From: Anatilimnocola aggregata
Lineage (GTDB): Bacteria; Planctomycetota; Planctomycetia; Pirellulales; Pirellulaceae
Length of the DNA stretch: 64,000 bases
Reading direction: 5' to 3'
Assembly (NCBI RefSeq): GCF_007747655.1
Contig: NZ_CP036274.1
Coordinates: 4,960,001 to 5,024,000 of the forward strand
Shown: positions 55,974 through 64,000 of the stretch, piece after piece
Numbering within the stretch: position 1 is the stretch's first letter
How the letters are laid out: each line of letters opens with the position of its first letter
The notes under the pieces: model-generated
The model's database searches: none
Told to the model about the DNA's origin: nothing
Seen by the model: only the letters and a program-made list of their open reading frames with translations
Program-made: the position numbers and the translations under genes

Positions 55974-58097
55974 TTACTTCCCTTCCTTCTTCACCACACT
56001 GATTTTGATCGGCGGGCTGCTGTAGGTGGTCTTCATGACGAAGTTCAGCGAGACGTGGGCCATGACGACGCTGATGTGATTCTCGACCGGCGGGGCGTCA
56101 GCGGCGGCTTTGACGGTGACAAAACCGGTGGTCGCTGAACCGGCCAGCAGGGTCTTCGCCTGCTTCTCGTCGAGCGTGACGCCCGGCGGCAGGGAGTCGC
56201 CAAAGCTGCTGGCCAGGTGGCGATAGAGCATGTCGAGCGTGACGTTGGCCTTGAATTCCGGGCTGCGGTCGATCGTCACTTCGATCTTTTGCGAACTGCC
56301 TTGCTCCAGCTTGATCTCCTGAGTGCTGACGGTGACGCGGCGAATGTCGCCATTGTCGGTCACGGCGGCAAAGTGTGTTTCGACCGGCCAGTGCCCACGA
56401 CCACCACCGGGCTGATAAGTCTCTTGATAGGGCCGTCCGACAGCGGTGAGTTCCAACTTCGTGCCATCGGCCTGCTCATGCACGGCGGTGCCGGTTACCT
56501 TGAGCAGGCTGGTGCCAAACTCGGCATCGTCGTCGGCTTCCAGCACAATGATCGCGTCAAGCGATTTGGCACCTACTTGAATGCGGCCACAAGTGGCGGT
56601 GACACCGGGGGGCAATCCTTCGACCGACAAATCGACGGGGCCGGTGAAACCGCCCTTCCGTTCGACGCGGCAAAACAGCACGCTGCTTGAACCGCGCGGA
56701 ATCTGCGTTTTGTCGGTATCGAGATACAGCTCGAAGTAGGGAAGACTGCGCGTAACCGTCAGGAAATACGGAAAGCGATCACCGCCCCGCAGATGGACAT
56801 CGCGAATCTCGATGAAGTATTTGCCGTCAGCGGGTGCGACCCAGTTTTCAAGCCAAGAGTCGGAGAAGTTGCGCTTGCCGATTTTCAGGTCATCGCTGAG
56901 TTGCAGCTGGGCCCCTTTTTCGTTCAACAGGCGAAGGTGCGAATCGAGCTGCGAGTTGCGGCGGCGCGAAATAACCTCCAGCGAAAACGCTTCTCCCTTT
57001 TTGGCTTCGAAGGCGTAGTAGTCAACGTCTCCTTCACTATCCATGCGACCATTGACGCCCGCCGGAACGGCCATCAACTGAGCTTTTTCTGCACTGTTGT
57101 TGTCGCCGGCTGCCTCGAGTGCCAAGGGAAGATCGGTCACTTCGACGGCGAAGGGGGTAGTGGTGCGATCATCAACTTTCGCCACGAGCCAATGTTCGCC
57201 CAGCGGCGCATCGGCTGGCAATTGTACCGAGAGAGGTTTGTCGGAAAGTAAGAAGCCAGCTCCTCGCACGTCGGTCGTGGAATTACGAGCAACAGCCAGG
57301 GGGAAGACATTTTCGACGAAGGGCTGCGGACTCACTTCGATTGCATACTCCCAGTACTGATTGCCCTGGTAGCGAACATCGCGAATCTCGAGCACATAGT
57401 CCCCCTCTTGGTCAAACTTGTGAGCGATAATCGGATCTGCACGGAAGTAGTTATCGTTGGCGGCAATCGTCACACCGGCCGCGTTACGGAGCATCAAAAT
57501 GGGATCGCAGTGTTGTTGCAGATCGTGAATCTTGTCTTGCAAGCGACCGGCGCGAACGTGAAAAGTAAGTGCCTGGCCGGCGGTTGCATGAAACTTATAG
57601 AAGTCGACATCCTCGGCCTTTTCCACGACGCCACAGATGGTCGCGGGAATTTGCACAACGGTGGCTTTGTCGATAGTGTCGTTATTGCTTCCTTCGCTGG
57701 CGACAGGGCCAGTGCCAATGACGAGTTGACCAACGGTACTCACGCCGAGCGGTGCGACCACGCGAACGTCACGCACGCCGGGCAACGCATCGGGGGCAAC
57801 ATGAAACCGGACCTTTAACTGCTCGACGGCCTTTTTAGCGGCCTCTTCGGCAGAGAGTTCGGAAGGAATAACTTCCCCCTTCACTCCCTCGCCACTGACG
57901 AGAACCTGATAGGCCCCGTACATGGTGTAACGCGATGCGATGGTGTGCTCCGACGCTTGACCCACGGTCGCGGCGATGGGCTTAATGCTCATCAGCATGG
58001 GATACGAGGCCTGACCGAATGCCGCAAACGGAACAAGCAGGAGCAAGCCAATCGCAGCAACGGAACCGCGAACGAACCGACGATGCTCGCATCGCAT
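55974..58097 (-). CDS. Exported protein with PPC-type domains
   Basis: A 707-residue protein from MRCEHRRFVRG, with a Sec signal of about 29 residues (ending AAFGQ). It contains two bacterial pre-peptidase C-terminal-like beta domains (about 150-270, VDFYKFHATAGQALTFHVRAG; about 340-450, VDYYAFEAKKGEAFSLEVISR). Each has the D-x-D-Y/F-Y-x-F start and an IEIRD or LEIRD strand. The rest is beta-sandwich-like (DLSVEGLPPGVT). No catalytic domain is present. Such proteins are common in planctomycetes; they probably bind or stabilise cell-surface material. The upstream extension to 58139 is unlikely. Confidence 0.82.
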   Translation of the reverse strand: MRCEHRRFVRGSVAAIGLLLLVPFAAFGQASYPMLMSIKPIAATVGQASEHTIASRYTMYGAYQVLVSGEGVKGEVIPSELSAEEAAKKAVEQLKVRFHVAPDALPGVRDVRVVAPLGVSTVGQLVIGTGPVASEGSNNDTIDKATVVQIPATICGVVEKAEDVDFYKFHATAGQALTFHVRAGRLQDKIHDLQQHCDPILMLRNAAGVTIAANDNYFRADPIIAHKFDQEGDYVLEIRDVRYQGNQYWEYAIEVSPQPFVENVFPLAVARNSTTDVRGAGFLLSDKPLSVQLPADAPLGEHWLVAKVDDRTTTPFAVEVTDLPLALEAAGDNNSAEKAQLMAVPAGVNGRMDSEGDVDYYAFEAKKGEAFSLEVISRRRNSQLDSHLRLLNEKGAQLQLSDDLKIGKRNFSDSWLENWVAPADGKYFIEIRDVHLRGGDRFPYFLTVTRSLPYFELYLDTDKTQIPRGSSSVLFCRVERKGGFTGPVDLSVEGLPPGVTATCGRIQVGAKSLDAIIVLEADDDAEFGTSLLKVTGTAVHEQADGTKLELTAVGRPYQETYQPGGGRGHWPVETHFAAVTDNGDIRRVTVSTQEIKLEQGSSQKIEVTIDRSPEFKANVTLDMLYRHLASSFGDSLPPGVTLDEKQAKTLLAGSATTGFVTVKAAADAPPVENHISVVMAHVSLNFVMKTTYSSPPIKISVVKKEGK

Positions 58098-58235
58098 GGC
58101 ACCAGACTCCAAGCAGGCGGGAAAGGAACGCCCTGGCAACGAGAGTTGCCAATGGCGAAAAGGTGGGCACGCTTAGTTTAGTCGGTCCAGCGTGGATGTG
58201 CCAAGCAGAAGAGAGTTTCAGTCCTTAACGACAGC

Positions 58236-58751
58236 CTATTGATCCTGCAGCACAGCTGCATAGACCGCGTTTTGCGGGTCAAGCTCGCAGGCTCGTTGCA
58301 AGAAAGGGCGCCCCTCGGCCTCGCGGCCGGGCCAATCGCTCAAGAGCATCCCCAGCGCGTGCTGGGCTTCGGCATTCTGCGGTGCTAGGGTCAAGCATTC
58401 GCGCAGGTGAGTTTCCGCCGCGGAACTCTCGTTTTGCGAAGCCATGATTTCGGCCAGGCGCAAGCGAGCGGTGACGCTCTTGGGACTGCTGGCAACGATG
58501 GATTGCAGCTTGGCTTGCGCTTTCTCGACGTCACCCCGTTCCCAAGTGCTGACAGCCGCTTGAATGCCCGCTTGCTCGCGTTTGAGTTCAAACGACTGCA
58601 CCGCTTCGGCCTTGCGCTCTTCATACGTTTGCGCAGGTGGGCCCGCTAGGTTGGTTCCGAACAAATTCTGAGGTGACCACGCGGCGCAGCCGGCAACGAG
58701 TGGCAGAGAGCAGGCCACAAATAGCAGGGGTAGTTGAAGCGAGAGTTTCAT
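58236..58751 (-). CDS. TPR lipoprotein of the pilus operon
   Basis: A 171-residue protein with a signal ending in LVAGC, C22 being the lipid site. Residues 60-165 form two to three TPR units (AQAKLQSIVASSPKSVTARLRLAEIM, AAETHLRECLTLAPQNAEAQHALGMLL). It lies 17 bases after the secretin gene, the usual place of a PilF/PilW-like pilotin that helps insert the secretin into the outer membrane; that role is inferred. Confidence 0.83.
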   Translation of the reverse strand: MKLSLQLPLLFVACSLPLVAGCAAWSPQNLFGTNLAGPPAQTYEERKAEAVQSFELKREQAGIQAAVSTWERGDVEKAQAKLQSIVASSPKSVTARLRLAEIMASQNESSAAETHLRECLTLAPQNAEAQHALGMLLSDWPGREAEGRPFLQRACELDPQNAVYAAVLQDQ

Positions 58752-58768
58752 AGTCGTTCGCTTTGGCG

Positions 58769-60976
58769 TTACGGCAACCGAGTGGCTTGTTCGAGCGGAT
58801 CGTCGATAATCACATCCGGGCGCGGACGTTCGAGCGTCTTGAGCGAGCCGGGTTGTCCGTCATCTTGAATGGCCTGATAGCCCGTTTCATCGCCAAAACC
58901 TTCGGGCTTTTGCCATGGCACTCCTTGTCGCGAGTAATCGCCAATCGGATGTTGCCAAGGATAAAGCCCGCGCTTCAGGTATTGGTGAATGCTTTCATCT
59001 TCGAACCCGCCCGCAGCGACGATTTCGTTCCGCTGGTTAATCGAATCGCGATTGAGCGGATCGTAGTGAATGGCGAGGTTCACTTGTCGCATGGCCAGGT
59101 CGTAATCCTGAGCGTTGTACGAGGCCCGTGCCTTGCGGAGCCAATGATTGCCGTAGTTACGGCGAGCGATGGGGCTCATCTTGTCGAAGTAGACGCTCTG
59201 CCGCTGAGTGAACTCGTTGCCATATTTTTTGCCTTCCTGGCACATTATCGGATCGGAGATAATCCGCGGCGTGATCAGCACGATCAGTTCGGTACGGTCT
59301 ATGTTTTCGGTCTTTTGCCGGAAGGCAGGTCCCAGAAACGGCAAACTACCAAGGTAGGGGATTTGATTGGTCGTGGTTTGCAGGTCTTCGCGAATCAAAC
59401 CGCCGATGACAACCGTGCAGCCATCGTTGCACATCACGTTTGTTGTGACTTGCGTCACCGCTTTGTTCGGCAGAGTCATGCCTTGTTCAACGGTCACCGA
59501 CCCAGTGGAGAGTTCCGGGTGTACTTCCATGCGAATGTTGCCGTCGCTGCTGATGAATGGCCGCAAGCGGAGCAACGTACCAACATCCAAAAAGTTCACG
59601 GTCTGCGTCGAAGAGCTTTCTGTCACAGTCGTGCTGACATAGCCCAACTGCTCGCCGATTTGAATCTCGGCCCGCTGCTTGTTGAGGCACATCAGTCGCG
59701 GCGAGGCGATGACGTTAGTATCGCCGATGGTTTCGAGGGCGTTGATGAAGAGCGACAGGTTGCCATCGAGATAGCCGAACTTCAAACCACCTTCGGTTAC
59801 GTCGATCGCGGCCAACGTGGCGAGCGGACTGCCGGAGATGAGTCGGACGTTGTTGTTCGCGCGGAGCGCCTCGAAATTGACGCCCATTTTGTAAGTGTCT
59901 GACAATTTAACGCTGAGGATCATCGCTTCGATCGAGACCTGCTGCGGCTTCACATCGACATCGAGAAAGATCTGGTCGATTTGCTTCAGCACCGCTTCAT
60001 AATCGCGCACGATCACGACATCGGTTCCCGCTAGGTTGTTGCCACCGGTCTTGGCTTGATCGGCCGGAATGTCGACTTCGGAAGGAGACGAGACGGTGAC
60101 CTTGCCCACTTCGGGGGTGAGCAGCGACGTGAACAGCATCTGCAAGTCGGCCGCTTTGACGTAATTCGGGCGGTAGACGCGAGTGACAACGCGATCTTCG
60201 GTTTGATCCATGGCGGCGAAATCAGCTGGTGTGCCAACGTAAATGATTTGGCCTTCGCGCCTGGCGATGTAGCCCGTCGACTTTAGGATTGCTCCGAGCG
60301 CGGTTTCGAGATCGACACCCGATAGCGAGGCGGTCACGGCGCCGGAGACGCTCTTGCTGGCCAGAATATTCAAACCGCCTTGCTGGCTCAGCAGTTCGAG
60401 GACTTCGCGGATGTCAGTATTTTGCACATTGATCGTCAACTGATCGTCGCCCAATTCGCGGCCAATGCGCGGCGCTTTCGGGGTCGGCAATGGTTCGGCC
60501 GGTGGCAATTCCAGCGCAGGGGGCGCAGCAGCGCGCGGCAGGGGCGGCGGTTCTTCAGTGGGCAACTGACGCGCGGGCGGAAGCTGCTGGTCTTGCAGGT
60601 TCGAGAGAATGTCGTTGAGGTACCGCTGCTGCTTTTGAGAGTTGCGGTCGAGGAGTTCGATGCTGTCTTGCAGTTCGTCAATCTGACCGTTCACGGCGCG
60701 ACGATAACTGGCCAACTCTGGCGAGACGCGAGGCTGGGTCGCGGCGAGTGCTTCGGACCACGGATTTTCAGCCGCTGGTGTCGGCTGATGAGGCGGCGTC
60801 TGGGCGGGAGTGGGCTCAGTTCGCGCGGCAATCACTAGCGTAGCCGCAGGAGTTTGCTGTTCGAGCACATCCGGCAAGCGCACAGGCTCAGACTGCGTTA
60901 ACGCCAACGCGATGGCCACGCCCAGCCCAACGGCAGCACAGGCCCCCAAGATCATGATTCGTAGTGCGTTCGGCAT
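58769..60976 (-). CDS. Type IV pilus/type II secretion secretin
   Basis: A 735-residue protein that would form the outer-membrane channel ring. A hydrophobic N-terminus (1-27), a Pro/Gln-rich spacer with coiled coil (about 80-115) and an STN/N0-type domain (about 165-240, LTINVQNTDIREVLELLSQQGG) precede secretin N-domains and the conserved secretin core (VIASPRLMCLNKQRAEIQIG, IPYLGSLPFLGPAFR, ELIVLITPRI). About 130 residues with a TPR-like segment (ARASYNAQDYDLAMRQVNLAIHYDP) follow the core, which is unusual. It fits PilQ/GspD; I do not choose between them. Confidence 0.92.
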   Translation of the reverse strand: MPNALRIMILGACAAVGLGVAIALALTQSEPVRLPDVLEQQTPAATLVIAARTEPTPAQTPPHQPTPAAENPWSEALAATQPRVSPELASYRRAVNGQIDELQDSIELLDRNSQKQQRYLNDILSNLQDQQLPPARQLPTEEPPPLPRAAAPPALELPPAEPLPTPKAPRIGRELGDDQLTINVQNTDIREVLELLSQQGGLNILASKSVSGAVTASLSGVDLETALGAILKSTGYIARREGQIIYVGTPADFAAMDQTEDRVVTRVYRPNYVKAADLQMLFTSLLTPEVGKVTVSSPSEVDIPADQAKTGGNNLAGTDVVIVRDYEAVLKQIDQIFLDVDVKPQQVSIEAMILSVKLSDTYKMGVNFEALRANNNVRLISGSPLATLAAIDVTEGGLKFGYLDGNLSLFINALETIGDTNVIASPRLMCLNKQRAEIQIGEQLGYVSTTVTESSSTQTVNFLDVGTLLRLRPFISSDGNIRMEVHPELSTGSVTVEQGMTLPNKAVTQVTTNVMCNDGCTVVIGGLIREDLQTTTNQIPYLGSLPFLGPAFRQKTENIDRTELIVLITPRIISDPIMCQEGKKYGNEFTQRQSVYFDKMSPIARRNYGNHWLRKARASYNAQDYDLAMRQVNLAIHYDPLNRDSINQRNEIVAAGGFEDESIHQYLKRGLYPWQHPIGDYSRQGVPWQKPEGFGDETGYQAIQDDGQPGSLKTLERPRPDVIIDDPLEQATRLP

Positions 60977-61024
60977 GGTCGTCCTTGACCTCTTGGCAGA
61001 CTTTGTTAGTTGCGTCCGCGCGAA

Positions 61025-61693
61025 CTATTCCTGCCGCACGTGGTCGCCCGGCGAAAGCTTCGGCCGGAGTCGTTCGATGCGGTAAGTTTTGCCCTGATGC
61101 GTTAAATCGATTCCTGACTCGTCGATACCGACAATCCGCAACTCCAGGGCGGGCTTGCCATCTTCGCCGCCAAGGGAGAGTTGATCGTTGATTCGATAGA
61201 CGGTCCCGCGGATTACCACGGCGTGCCGCTTGCCCAGCAAGATGCTTGAGATCATCACACCCGCGAGGTGTTCTTTGTCGACCGTTGGCTCTGGCGTTGC
61301 CACTTGCGGCGTGTGGGGCAGAACCGGCTCAGTCGAACCCACTTCGTTTTCTGTCTTGGGCGGTTCACGCAGGCGGCTGAAGGGGTTGGACCAACTAACA
61401 TGATGCGTGGCGGGGACCATCATCTGGTCGGTAGCAATGGCCTGACGGACGTGTTCCCAGCGACCACTATCCGTGGCTGGATGTGGGACCGCCTTCGCTA
61501 GCACAGGATCGTCGGTGAGAATTACTTGACTGACTGCGATCGAGTTCGACTTGGCTTTTCCCTTGCCCCACTTAAGGACCAGCGGCGCCCAGAAGTAGAG
61601 CGCAACCAGCATCATCAGGCCCAGCGCGCCCGCTTTTTGCGGGCTAGCTGCCAGATCGCGTTTTAGTCGTTTTAGCAGTTTGTCTAGCTTCAC
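61025..61693 (-). CDS. Inner-membrane pilus/secretion protein, PilP/GspC-like
   Basis: A 222-residue protein with one N-terminal membrane helix (about 22-42, ALGLMMLVALYFWAPLVL) and a C-terminal beta domain (about 135-215, LAGVMISSILLGKRHAVVIRGTVYRINDQLSLG, RIVGIDESGIDLTHQGKTYRIERL). This matches the homology region of PilP and GspC, which link inner-membrane proteins to the secretin. Position between the pilO-like and secretin genes supports it. Sequence similarity is too low to name it. Confidence 0.75.
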   Translation of the reverse strand: MKLDKLLKRLKRDLAASPQKAGALGLMMLVALYFWAPLVLKWGKGKAKSNSIAVSQVILTDDPVLAKAVPHPATDSGRWEHVRQAIATDQMMVPATHHVSWSNPFSRLREPPKTENEVGSTEPVLPHTPQVATPEPTVDKEHLAGVMISSILLGKRHAVVIRGTVYRINDQLSLGGEDGKPALELRIVGIDESGIDLTHQGKTYRIERLRPKLSPGDHVRQE

Positions 61694-61752
61694 GGCTTTG
61701 CCTGGTTTGCAACGAGTTGGGGAGCGCGGCTGCGCTTAGATCTATTCATCGG

Positions 61753-62331
61753 TTAAGTTGACTTTGCCGAACCGGAATTTTCGGCAAGGTCGGCAAAAAT
61801 CGTCAAAGTCATCTCAGCCCGCAAGGTTTGTGCATCTTCTGAGGCGCTGCTGACGGTCAGATTGGTGATCCAAACTCGGTGGGGCATCGTTTCCACCCGT
61901 TCCAGGAAATCGAAGACCTGCTGGAAGTTTCCCTCCAGCGCCACCGAAATCGACTGCTGTGCCACCACTTTGAGCGGTACCATCGGCTGCGGGTCAAATC
62001 GCTGAATGATCACTCCCGCTCCCCGGGCGTGCTGGGTGATGGCCGATAGATTGCGCCCCACATCACCAGCCCGCGGAGCTTGCTGGAGCCAATTAGTCGT
62101 GGTTACTTCAATATCCCGCTGCCGCTGCAGGGCCTTCTCGATCTTGTCGCTCATCTTGGTTTGATTCGAGACGTACTGCATCAACTCATACTTCTTCGAC
62201 CTGAGTTTCGTTGCGTTCCGCTGGGTAGGCAGGAATATGAACAGCGTATAAAGGACCGCCAGCGCAGCCACGAGACCGGTCACTGCCCACGACGGGAGAC
62301 TGCGGGCGGAAGTAGTTTTCGTTTTGATCAT
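61753..62331 (-). CDS. PilO/GspM-like pilus assembly protein
   Basis: A 192-residue protein with one membrane helix (about 17-34, VTGLVAALAVLYTLFIFLP), a coiled coil (about 40-75) and a ferredoxin-like C-terminal domain (VPLKVVAQQSISVALEGNFQQVFDFLERVETMPHRVWITNLTVS), the standard PilO layout. PilO pairs with PilN in the inner-membrane alignment complex. It starts 3 bases after the small protein gene. Confidence 0.85.
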   Translation of the reverse strand: MIKTKTTSARSLPSWAVTGLVAALAVLYTLFIFLPTQRNATKLRSKKYELMQYVSNQTKMSDKIEKALQRQRDIEVTTTNWLQQAPRAGDVGRNLSAITQHARGAGVIIQRFDPQPMVPLKVVAQQSISVALEGNFQQVFDFLERVETMPHRVWITNLTVSSASEDAQTLRAEMTLTIFADLAENSGSAKST

Positions 62332-62334
62332 GGC

Positions 62335-62586
62335 TTAGTTGCCAGCCTCCTCGACGAGGCGAGGTGTTAGCGTCGCGGCTGAGCTTGTGTTCCGCACTTC
62401 TTTGGATGGAATTTGCGAAATCCCGAATGTGTGCTTGGCCTGTGCCACGAACACTCGATACCTGGCGCTGGCAATCAACAGGAGGAACGGAATCACAAAT
62501 GCAGCGAACATCGCAATCCCGAGGGCCCACTTGCCCAGCGAGCTTGGTCGCGTTTCTGGCTCCGGCTGTATGCGGATGATGTTCAT
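62335..62586 (-). CDS. Small membrane protein between PilN and PilO
   Basis: An 83-residue protein with one membrane helix (about 20-42, ALGIAMFAAFVIPFLLLIAS) and a short tail that would sit in the periplasm. The start overlaps the pilN stop by 4 bases (ATGA) and pilO follows after 3 bases, so it is a tightly coupled member of the operon. I know no standard pilus gene of this size at this place; it may be a lineage-specific part of the alignment complex. Confidence 0.7.
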   Translation of the reverse strand: MNIIRIQPEPETRPSSLGKWALGIAMFAAFVIPFLLLIASARYRVFVAQAKHTFGISQIPSKEVRNTSSAATLTPRLVEEAGN

Positions 62587-63323
62587 CGCAGTGCCTCTTC
62601 ACGAAACGTTGCTGTGGCGGGGGGCACTTGGTTGACCAGCGGACCACTGGGCCCATCGGTTAGCCCATGCCCCGGCCTGGTACTGAGTTGCAGTTGAAAG
62701 ACGACCAACGAGTGTGTTTCAAGTTTGCGCGTCTCGAGTGAATTCAGTCGGGCCTCCACAATTAACGGATGCTGCGCGAGAGCTTCGAGATATCCATGCA
62801 AGGTCTCGACTTCTCTTGCCGTGCCTTCGATCACAACCATCACTCGTTGCGAATCGTGCGAGTCATGCAGTTGTTGGAGGTCAGCAATCGCCGGATGAGG
62901 CTGAGCGACGTTCTCGCTCCCTTCGGTCGATGCAGAAACTGCAGATGCCTTCGCCACCAGAGACTCGGCAATGCGGATGCTGGAGAGTTCGATATTGGGC
63001 GGGAGTGGATGCACGACGGCAGCAAGGATTTGCGTCCGCGGCCACGGATGACGCAGGAACGTGTATAGATTCGCGCTGTGGCTGAGCGTGGCTACCTTTG
63101 TTTCAATTTCCAAGAGGTGCTGATCGAGTTGGCGCACCGTGGCAACCTGCGACTCAAGGCGCGTGACTTCGTGCTTGATGCGCTGAACGTTCAAGAACTG
63201 CAAACTAGAAGTGGTCACGACAATGCCACCAAACAAGCACACGACGAGTGCCCACCACCAGCGCACGCGGCACTGCTTACGCCGCTCGCGGTAATGTTCT
63301 GGCAAAAAGTCGATGGCTTGCAT
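62583..63323 (-). CDS. PilN-like pilus assembly protein
   Basis: A 246-residue protein starting MQAIDFLPEHYRERR. The short INFLP-like cytoplasmic sequence (AIDFLPEHY) is the PilM-binding motif of PilN. One membrane helix (about 25-45, WALVVCLFGGIVVTTSSLQF), a coiled coil and a ferredoxin-like periplasmic domain (VMVVIEGTAREVETLHGYLEALAQHPLIVEARLNSLE) follow. It lies 15 bases downstream of pilM, its expected partner. Confidence 0.87.
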   Translation of the reverse strand: MQAIDFLPEHYRERRKQCRVRWWWALVVCLFGGIVVTTSSLQFLNVQRIKHEVTRLESQVATVRQLDQHLLEIETKVATLSHSANLYTFLRHPWPRTQILAAVVHPLPPNIELSSIRIAESLVAKASAVSASTEGSENVAQPHPAIADLQQLHDSHDSQRVMVVIEGTAREVETLHGYLEALAQHPLIVEARLNSLETRKLETHSLVVFQLQLSTRPGHGLTDGPSGPLVNQVPPATATFREEALR

Positions 63324-63338
63324 TGCTTAACCTACTCG

Positions 63339-64000
63339 CTAGTTCAACTCGCGCAGAGCGAGACCTGTGGCAACATCCCATTGGCCCTTGCGGCCCAGAT
63401 TGGGAACCGTCGGAAATGAACGAAACGGATCGCTCAGTTCGCACTTCACGTCGAGGTGGCGCCCCAGCGATTCAAGTAGCTGGGGCGTGGATTCACCACC
63501 GCCGAGTACCATTCGCACCAACGGTTGGCCGCGAAAAGTCACGCTGTGATAGCGAATACACATCGAGAGTTCGCCACCGAGACGCTCGATCACCGGCCGA
63601 CTGGCCTCGGCCACACTCCGGGCCACTTCAGGATCCTGCATATCGCTGCGACGATCTCCGTTGTGCTTGCGAAGCAGCGTCGCTTCGCTCGCGTCCATTT
63701 TCAGATGCCGCGCGATGGCAGCATCAAAATGCGAGCCCCCAATTTCGATGTATTTGACAAACAGCATCTCATCGCCCTGGGCGATCACGGCAGCAGTGCG
63801 TGAATAACCCACGTGTACAATGAGCGCTCGTTCGTTCTTGTCGTCTTCGCGACGAAACTGAGCCGCATAGCAACGGGCCAGCGCGGCGGGTTCCACGTCA
63901 ACGGCAACCGGATTCAGCTTGGCTGTTTCGACCATCTGGAGGGTTTGCTGCAATACTGTTCGCTGACAGGCGAAGACAATCACCTCTCGCAGGGTTGCAT
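63339..64000 (-). CDS. PilM-like actin-fold ATPase, start beyond window
   Basis: The 220 C-terminal codons are inside the window; the frame is open through base 64000 (…ATLREVIVFACQR), so the N-terminus lies outside. FtsA/actin-like features visible are VAVDVEPAALARCYA, ALIVHVGYSRTAAVIAQGDEMLF (phosphate 2 loop area), YIEIGGSHFD and VRMVLGGGESTPQLLESLGRHL. PilM recruits the cytoplasmic end of PilN. It should be the first visible gene of the operon. Confidence 0.88.
   Translation of the reverse strand, partial: ATLREVIVFACQRTVLQQTLQMVETAKLNPVAVDVEPAALARCYAAQFRREDDKNERALIVHVGYSRTAAVIAQGDEMLFVKYIEIGGSHFDAAIARHLKMDASEATLLRKHNGDRRSDMQDPEVARSVAEASRPVIERLGGELSMCIRYHSVTFRGQPLVRMVLGGGESTPQLLESLGRHLDVKCELSDPFRSFPTVPNLGRKGQWDVATGLALRELN

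Noticed and set aside
1-64000. tRNA, rRNA, CRISPR, integrase or transposase genes
   Set aside because: I looked for cloverleaf-like segments, short spaced direct repeats and DDE or recombinase motifs on both strands and found none that I could support by eye.

Overview
The window reads as chromosomal DNA of a planctomycete, most likely of the Pirellulales type. The evidence is a moderately high GC content, a BBP7-type outer-membrane barrel, leucine-rich-repeat lipoproteins, Tat-exported proteins of unknown role, two ECF sigma/anti-sigma pairs, a Uma2-family protein, a glycine-rich RRM protein and fused heme/CBM9/sugar-dehydrogenase proteins. This placement is inferred from protein content only. 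I found no rRNA, tRNA, CRISPR array, transposase or phage gene.

Layout. 1-3.2 kb: a zinc-ribbon gene cut by the window edge, a Tat-exported protein, a DisA_N diadenylate cyclase-like gene and a GNAT acetyltransferase. 3.2-6.4 kb (minus): a translation cluster rpmE-prfA-prmC followed by nnrE. 6.5-10.2 kb (minus): an RRM protein with a clear terminator, an amidase and an LRR lipoprotein. 10.2-11.2 kb: a long non-coding stretch with an interspersed element. 11.2-13.2 kb: two small proteins, a DedA membrane protein and endonuclease III. 13.3-19.6 kb: a secreted protein, a TPR protein, an SDR, a Uma2 protein and an FAD oxidoreductase. 20.1-28.1 kb: two adjacent hybrid histidine kinases, the first with nine exact-length 92-residue HAMP units, followed by an OprP-like porin. 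29.8-36.3 kb: an enoyl-CoA hydratase homologue, a DUF3500 protein, a membrane/LRR fusion, a lone receiver protein and a BBP7 barrel. 36.5-45.5 kb: PutA, two exported proteins and a large CBM9/sugar-dehydrogenase/cytochrome fusion. 45.6-55.1 kb: ECF sigma/anti-sigma/PDZ operon, DinB protein, a membrane protein, GlgX, and a second ECF sigma/anti-sigma pair. 55.1-56 kb: a second copy of the interspersed element, carrying a 187-bp tandem duplication. 56-64 kb (minus): a PPC-domain protein, then a type IV pilus/type II secretion-like operon pilM-pilN-small protein-pilO-pilP/gspC-like-secretin-TPR lipoprotein, with pilM running off the window end.

The most unusual item is the family of non-coding elements at about 10.41-10.92 kb and 55.36-55.94 kb. 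They share an ungapped 57-bp head (about 40 of 57 bases identical by hand) and a recurrent 10-bp palindrome, GGAAATTTCC. In the second copy a 187-bp unit is duplicated in tandem without indels (about 133 of 187 identical), with conserved blocks alternating with freely diverged ones. Related words occur near 30.79 kb, beside a perfect 13-bp inverted repeat lying between two divergent genes. I do not recognise these elements as a described family.
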